A stretch of DNA of 64,000 bases from DASRIA01 sp963768885 (lineage in GTDB: Bacteria; Actinomycetota; Thermoleophilia; Solirubrobacterales; JBBDJG01): assembly GCA_963768885.1 (NCBI GenBank), contig CAVYJN010000007.1, positions 496,001-560,000 on the forward strand. Direction: 5' to 3'. Positions within the stretch are counted from its first letter, which is position 1, and each line of letters begins with the position of its first letter. Positions 60,242 through 64,000 of this stretch are shown here, piece by piece. A model generated the notes under the pieces. The model saw only the letters and a program-made list of their open reading frames with translations. It was not told where the DNA came from and searched no databases. The position numbers were made by a program, and so were the translations under genes.

Positions 60242-61492
60242 ATGCCAGAGGCGCCCACCCCAACCGTCCCCGACCTGTTTCAGAAAGCCCGCGACCACGA
60301 GCGGCGCGAGCTGATCGACTTCGCGCGCCGTGAGGACCTGATCCCGTACTTCCGGCAGGTCGAGTCGGCCGCGGGGCCGACCGTGCGCATGGAGGGCCGC
60401 GAGCGGCTGATGCTCGGCTCCAACAACTACCTGGGGCTGACCGGGGACCCGCGCGTCAAGGACGCCGCCCGCAGGGCGCTCGAGACCTACGGCACGGCGC
60501 TGACGGGCTCACGGCTGATGAACGGGACGATCCCCCTGCACCGCGAGCTCGAGGAGGAGATCGCCGCCTGGCTCGGGACCGAGGACGCGCTCGTCTTCAC
60601 GACCGGCTACCAGGCGAACCTCGGGTGCCTCTCGGGGATCCTGAGCGCCTCCGACACGGTGATCGCCGACTCGGGCGACCACGCCTCGATCCTCGACGGA
60701 TGCAAGCTCTCGGGCGCCCGCCTGCGGCCGTTCCGCCACCAGCGCCTCGACAAGCTCGAGCGGATGCTCGAGCGCGCGGCCGGCGACGGCGGCGGCGTGC
60801 TGGTCGTGGTCGACGGCGTCTACTCCATGGAGGGCGACATCTGCGACGTCGCCGCGGTCGCCGACCTGAGCCGCGCCCACGGTGCGCGCCTGATGGTCGA
60901 CGAGGCCCACGGCGTGGGCGTGCTCGGGGCGCGCGGCACGGGCGCCTGCGAGCTTCACGGCGCCGAGGACCGCGTGGACCTGCGGATGGGCACGTTCTCG
61001 AAGTCGCTCGCGAGCTGCGGCGGCTTCATCGCCGGCCCGGCCGACGTGATCGACTTCCTGCGGATCGCCTCCCGCCCCTTCCTCTTCACCGCTGCGGCGG
61101 TCCCTTCCGCGGTGGCCGCCGCGCTCGAGGCGGTCCGGATCTGTCGCTCGGACGAGGGCCCGGCGCTGTTCGCCCGAGTGCTGGACAACGCCGCCTACCT
61201 GCATCGCGGGCTCGCCGACCTCGGCTACCGGGTGGTCGCGCCGAGCCGGGTCGGGGACGCCGAGGTGATCACCCCCATCGTCCCTGTGGTGATCGGTGAC
61301 GACCTCCCCACCGCGCGGCTCTGGAAGGCGCTCTGGGACGCCGGCGTGTACGTGAACGTCGCCCTCTACCCGGCCGTGCCGCCGGGCGGATCGCTGATCC
61401 GCACCAGCGTGATGGCGACCCACGAGCGCGAGCACCTCGACCGCGCGCTCGAGATCTTCGCCTCGGTCCGGGACCAGGTCCCCGAGCAATAG
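60242..61492 (+). CDS. alpha-oxoamine synthase, serine palmitoyltransferase-like
   Basis: The 416-residue PLP enzyme belongs to the group of BioF, Kbl, HemA and SPT. It has SNNYLGLTGDPRV, YGTALTGSRLMNGTIPLHRELEE, TGYQANLGCLSG, VDEAHGVGVLG and the PLP lysine in GTFSKSLASCGGFIAG. The FSKS form of the lysine motif is typical of serine palmitoyltransferase, whereas BioF and Kbl have LGKA. It may therefore make 3-ketosphinganine. The ADH following at 1 nt might look like threonine dehydrogenase paired with Kbl, the main alternative. Start ATG at 60242. Confidence 0.87.
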   Translation: MPEAPTPTVPDLFQKARDHERRELIDFARREDLIPYFRQVESAAGPTVRMEGRERLMLGSNNYLGLTGDPRVKDAARRALETYGTALTGSRLMNGTIPLHRELEEEIAAWLGTEDALVFTTGYQANLGCLSGILSASDTVIADSGDHASILDGCKLSGARLRPFRHQRLDKLERMLERAAGDGGGVLVVVDGVYSMEGDICDVAAVADLSRAHGARLMVDEAHGVGVLGARGTGACELHGAEDRVDLRMGTFSKSLASCGGFIAGPADVIDFLRIASRPFLFTAAAVPSAVAAALEAVRICRSDEGPALFARVLDNAAYLHRGLADLGYRVVAPSRVGDAEVITPIVPVVIGDDLPTARLWKALWDAGVYVNVALYPAVPPGGSLIRTSVMATHEREHLDRALEIFASVRDQVPEQ

Positions 61493-61493
61493 C

Positions 61494-62514
61494 GTGCGGG
61501 CAGTCGCGATTTCCGAGGATCGCAGCCTCCGGCCGACGACGCTGGAGGAGCGCGGGCTCGGGCCCACGGAGGTGCGCGTCGCCGTCGCCTACTGCGGCAT
61601 CTGCGGCTCCGACCTGCACCTGCGCCACTCCGAGGCGGTCGCACCCGGCTCGGTGATGGGCCACGAGTTCTCCGGCACGATCAGCGAGACCGGCGAGTCG
61701 GTCGAGGGCTTCGCGGCCGGCGACCGGGTGACGGTCTATCCGTTCGCGCCGTGCGGCGAGTGCCCGAGCTGCCGGCGCGGCAACTCCCACGTCTGCATGA
61801 ACGCGGCCGTCACGGGCCTCGGCCTCGGCATGAACCCGGGCGGCTACGCCGAGTCGGTGGTGACCGAGGCCTCCACGCTCGTGCCGCTCCCGGACGGCCT
61901 CTCGCTGGAGCACGGAGCACTGGTCGAGCCGCTGGCCGTCGGGCTCCACGGCGTCGCGATCGGCGAGGCCAGGCCCGGGGACACCTGCGCCGTGATCGGC
62001 GCCGGCCCGATCGGCGTCATGACCGCGCTCGCGCTCAAGGCCAAGGGCATCGACGACATCGTGGTGATCGAGCGCAACGAGCGCCGCCGGCGGCGCATGG
62101 GCTCGTTCGGCGTCGCGGCGGTCGGCCTCGAGGACGTGCACATGAGGGTCATGGACACGCTCGGCGGCGAGCCTCCCAGCGTCGTGTTCGAGTGCGCCGG
62201 AAACCCGGCCGCGCCGCAGCTCGCGATCGAGCTCGTGCGCACGAAGGGAATCGTCGTGCTGCTCGGCGTGCTGGAGGAGCCGGTCGAGATCTCACAGCTC
62301 GTGCTGATCATCAAGGAGGCGCAGATGCGCGCGGCATTCGCGTACACGCGCGACGACTTCGACGAGGCAGTGCAACTGCTCGCGGACGGCAAGCTCCCCG
62401 CCGACGACCTGATCACCGCGCACCGCGCCGCTCGAGCGCGCGCAGGAGATGTTCGACCGGCTCGAGAGCCCGGCCACCGAGGACGTCAAGATCCTGCTCG
62501 CGCCGGGCACCTGA
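61494..62514 (+). CDS. zinc-dependent medium-chain dehydrogenase, apparent frameshift near the C-terminus
   Basis: The enzyme is a threonine/sorbitol dehydrogenase-like MDR: catalytic zinc ligands in YCGICGSDLHLRHSE and GHEFSG, structural zinc cysteines in GECPSCRRGNSHVC, and the Rossmann motif VIGAGPIGVMTALALKAKG. At about 62424-62430 the frame shifts; removing one base in CACCGCGCCG restores LERAQEMFDRLESPATEDVKILL and a TGA at 62514 (about 339 residues). As written the frame runs on to 62651 with unrelated sequence. It begins with GTG one base after the alpha-oxoamine synthase stop, so the two are coupled; substrate unknown. Confidence 0.88.
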
Positions 62515-62617
62515 GACGTTCGTCACGAGCCTGGTCGAGAGTGCGCGAATGTCCGGAAAAGGCCGTCCGGCTTAGCCAAAAGCGCTGGTTTGCAGGGGAG
62601 AAGGCAGGGGGGTCACA

Positions 62618-62635
62618 TTGTCCAAAAATGGACAA
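62618..62635. repeat. inverted repeat upstream of mIHF promoter
   Basis: TTGTCC and GGACAA are perfect reverse complements around AAAAAT. It lies about 55 nt upstream of the candidate -35, the position of an activator site, or could end the dehydrogenase transcript, though no T-tract follows. Confidence 0.5.
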
Positions 62636-62689
62636 GGGATTCTGCCCATAAAAACCCCGCTCCTAGCGACCGGCGCAGTTAACGAAATG

Positions 62690-62717
62690 TTGACCGGCGT
62701 CCGGCATCCGTTACCTT
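62690..62717 (+). promoter_or_regulatory. candidate promoter of the mIHF gene
   Basis: TTGACC (62690-62695) and TACCTT (62712-62717) are spaced by 16 nt. This is the best -35/-10 pair in the window and points at the mIHF gene with a long leader of about 180 nt. Confidence 0.5.
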
Positions 62718-62906
62718 TCCCGACCACCGGAACGCAAGACCCCCGAGCAGGCCACACGCCTCACGTCCGATTCGAACAACGGCTGAGGGTTGGCGAGCAG
62801 GGGAGGAGAAGTCTCGCCTTGGCCGCGTCGGGCTGAGTCGGGGTCGTAGCGGGCCGGACAGCTTGATCCCCGATCCTCAACTATTTGCCCACACCTGGGA
62901 GGTGCG

Positions 62907-63254
62907 ATGGACGCTGCCGTCACGTCTGGTCCGCAACACATGCTCGCGCTCGAACGAGCGAATCGCGTGCGGCTCGCCAGGGCCGCACTGAAGCGCAAGA
63001 TCGCAGCGGGTCGAGTGGACGCCGCAGAGGTGGTCCTCTCGTGCCCTTGGGAGGTGGAGAGCATGACCGTCAGCGAACTGCTGATGAGCCAGAAGCGATG
63101 GGGGCGCACGAGGTGCCGGAAGTTCCTGCAGTCGATCAGCCTGCTCGAGAGCAAGACCGTCGGCAGCCTCACCGAGCGGCAGCGGGTGACGCTGGCCGCG
63201 CTCCTCACCACCAAAGCACAGACGTCCCGTGCCGCGCAGCGCGCGGGAGCCTGA
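62907..63254 (+). CDS. actinobacterial integration host factor (mIHF-like), divergent
   Basis: The 115-residue protein matches the plan of mIHF, an abundant actinobacterial nucleoid protein that bends DNA: a long basic N-terminal helix (LERANRVRLARAALKRKIAAGRVDAAEVVL), then MTVSELLMSQKRWGRTRCRKFLQSISLLE in place of the usual MKVSxLLxxLPGVGKxxA segment, then VGSLTERQRVTLAALL. The helix-two-turn-helix loop PGVGK is replaced by KRWGRTR. The start ATG at 62907 follows GGGAGG. It stands alone with its own promoter. Confidence 0.85.
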   Translation: MDAAVTSGPQHMLALERANRVRLARAALKRKIAAGRVDAAEVVLSCPWEVESMTVSELLMSQKRWGRTRCRKFLQSISLLESKTVGSLTERQRVTLAALLTTKAQTSRAAQRAGA

Positions 63255-63285
63255 CCGGCAGGACCCAGCCACACACCAAGTTCGT

Positions 63286-63310
63286 TCCCGGGGCCGGCAT
63301 CGCCGGCCCC
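63286..63310. terminator. strong GC hairpin between mIHF and the convergent membrane gene
   Basis: CCGGGGCCGGC (63286-63296) and its exact reverse complement (63300-63310) pair around ATC. It lies between two convergent genes and can act on both; it lacks a T-tract. Confidence 0.6.
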
Positions 63311-63315
63311 GGCGC

Positions 63316-63801
63316 TTATCTGAAGCCGAGTCCTCCGGAGCGCCGCTTGAACAGCTCGCGGAACGCGTAGAAGGAGATGCCGAACACGACCGCACCGATC
63401 AGCAGGTTGACGGCGAGCAGGCTCGACGGCAGGAGGAAGTAGCCGGCCGCGAGCGCGAGCACCGCGAGCGCGCCCGCGAGGACCGTCGAGTGTGACTTGA
63501 ACCCGGCGAGATGCTCGCGGACCGACAGCTCGAGCCCTGCGAGCGAAGCGAGCGCGATCCCGCAGGCGATCAGGACCGCCCCACGCTGCTCGCTCACGAA
63601 GAACCCCGTGATCAGCAGGATCAGTCCGAGCAGCACCACCAGCTCGACCAGCGGGAAGCGCCCCCACGGCGCGGGCGGGCGCTCACGTGGCGCACGGCGC
63701 GGCGCCGGCGGCTGCTCCGGGCGCACGCCCGGTCCCTGCCCGCGCCGGCCCGGCGCGGTATAGCCCGTCGAGCGCCTGCGCTTGCGGCGGCTAGCGGCCA
63801 T
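63316..63801 (-). CDS. four-helix membrane protein, hypothetical
   Basis: The 161-residue protein has a basic Pro/Arg-rich N-terminal region (RRKRRRSTGYTAPGRRGQG) and four hydrophobic segments (FPLVELVVLLGLILLITGFF, AVLIACGIALASLAG, VLAGALAVLALAAGYFLL and LLIGAVVFGISFYAF). No family assigned. Start ATG at 63801. Confidence 0.75.
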   Translation of the reverse strand: MAASRRKRRRSTGYTAPGRRGQGPGVRPEQPPAPRRAPRERPPAPWGRFPLVELVVLLGLILLITGFFVSEQRGAVLIACGIALASLAGLELSVREHLAGFKSHSTVLAGALAVLALAAGYFLLPSSLLAVNLLIGAVVFGISFYAFRELFKRRSGGLGFR

Positions 63802-63843
63802 CTGCGGGCACGGGGTCGCGGGACGGCGCCCGCGCCCCTGGAG

Positions 63844-63999
63844 TCATGGACAGCCCGAGGAGATCTTGACCCGCCACCAGCCCATCAGCATGCCGAGCAG
63901 TCCGAGTCGCGGGCGCGAGTGCCAGTGCTTGCAGCCCGGCTCCCCGATGTCCTCGTTGGAGACGCGAACCCACTTGAACCGCCGAGGCTCGGCGATCAT
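63844..63999 (-). CDS. small hypothetical protein (start may lie beyond the window)
   Basis: A 51-residue reading from ATG at 63999 gives RRFKWVRVSNEDIGEPGCKHWHSRPRL and a Trp-rich end (GWWVKISSGCP). The composition is protein-like, but the window ends one base past the start, so a longer N-terminus cannot be excluded. Function unknown. Confidence 0.4.
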   Translation of the reverse strand: MIAEPRRFKWVRVSNEDIGEPGCKHWHSRPRLGLLGMLMGWWRVKISSGCP

Positions 64000-64000
64000 C

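Larger units (their letters stand above)
62515..62906. other. 392-nt non-coding region upstream of the mIHF gene
   Basis: No gene is seen. It contains an inverted repeat (62618-62635), a good sigma-type promoter (62690-62717) and a leader of about 180 nt with many purine-rich tracts (GGGGAGGAGAAG at about 62800). TTCGAA-like bases at about 62771 are not part of a tRNA. Confidence 0.65.

Noticed and set aside
62566..62585. TTAGCC in GCTTAGCCAAAAGC as another loop copy
   Set aside because: The sequences on the two sides are not complementary beyond GGC/GCC.
62762..62785. tRNA T-loop-like GATTCGAAC
   Set aside because: No acceptor stem, D-arm or anticodon arm can be built around it on either strand.

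Overview
The window is a GC-rich chromosomal segment from an actinobacterium. A divergent actinobacterial integration host factor (mIHF) gene, a CarD gene, actinobacterial-type cyclase and lipid genes, frequent GTG/TTG starts and many 4-nt gene overlaps all fit. The combination suggests the deep-branching Thermoleophilia/Solirubrobacterales side of the phylum, but no rRNA or tRNA gene is present to prove it. I saw no phage, insertion sequence, CRISPR array or tRNA; the region reads as ordinary chromosome with several unusual lipid and cell-wall neighbourhoods.

Layout. 1-20.8 kb, mostly minus strand: an old housekeeping run read right to left as tilS, hpt, ftsH, an AMP-forming acyl-CoA synthetase, folP, folB, folK, coaX, greA, lysS, clpC, radA, disA, carD. 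A Tat-exported protein, a GAF/HD-GYP protein and a VOC protein are inserted among them. 20.9-31.0 kb: a secreted subtilase, then a minus-strand lipid cluster read right to left as phasin-like protein, histone-H1-like basic protein, GalE2-like SDR, PlsC-type acyltransferase, Maqu_2507-type fatty acyl-CoA reductase, alkyl-DHAP-synthase-like flavoprotein, zinc ribbon and a MerR-headed adenylate cyclase. 31.6-34.0 kb: a large multidomain wall hydrolase behind a 0.6 kb non-coding stretch. 34-43.6 kb: Sir2, a split and permuted beta-oxidation complex, PadR, acyl-CoA dehydrogenase, a cation exchanger and TerC. 43.6-53.6 kb: an aldo/keto reductase, paired lipoproteins, a C5-epimerase-like protein, an ArsA-type ATPase, and two wall hydrolases. 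53.6-58.7 kb: a MoxR/CoxE pair and a TPP-riboswitch-controlled thiamine-precursor ABC transporter. 59-64 kb: a divergent pair resembling serine palmitoyltransferase and a YghO-type acyltransferase, a zinc dehydrogenase, mIHF and small membrane proteins.

How the genes work together. The reductase and the alkyl-DHAP-synthase-like enzyme overlap at stop and start. Together they could make a fatty alcohol and place it on DHAP as an ether, with a PlsC acyltransferase upstream in the same run; this is the best candidate for an undescribed pathway here. The SPT/YghO pair is a second, separate candidate for an unusual lipid (sphingoid or ceramide type). A third novelty is a family of short hairpins with a 10-bp stem and a conserved 6-nt loop (GGCTAA). 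Their complete copies lie just downstream of minus-strand stop codons, and their stems differ in sequence while staying paired.

Data quality. At least six genes (clpC, the H1-like gene, sir2, the 3-hydroxyacyl-CoA dehydrogenase twice, the ABC ATPase, the zinc dehydrogenase) carry apparent single-base indels. Because clpC is normally important and the protein sequences on both sides are intact, sequencing or assembly error is the simplest explanation, and coordinates of those genes span the break.
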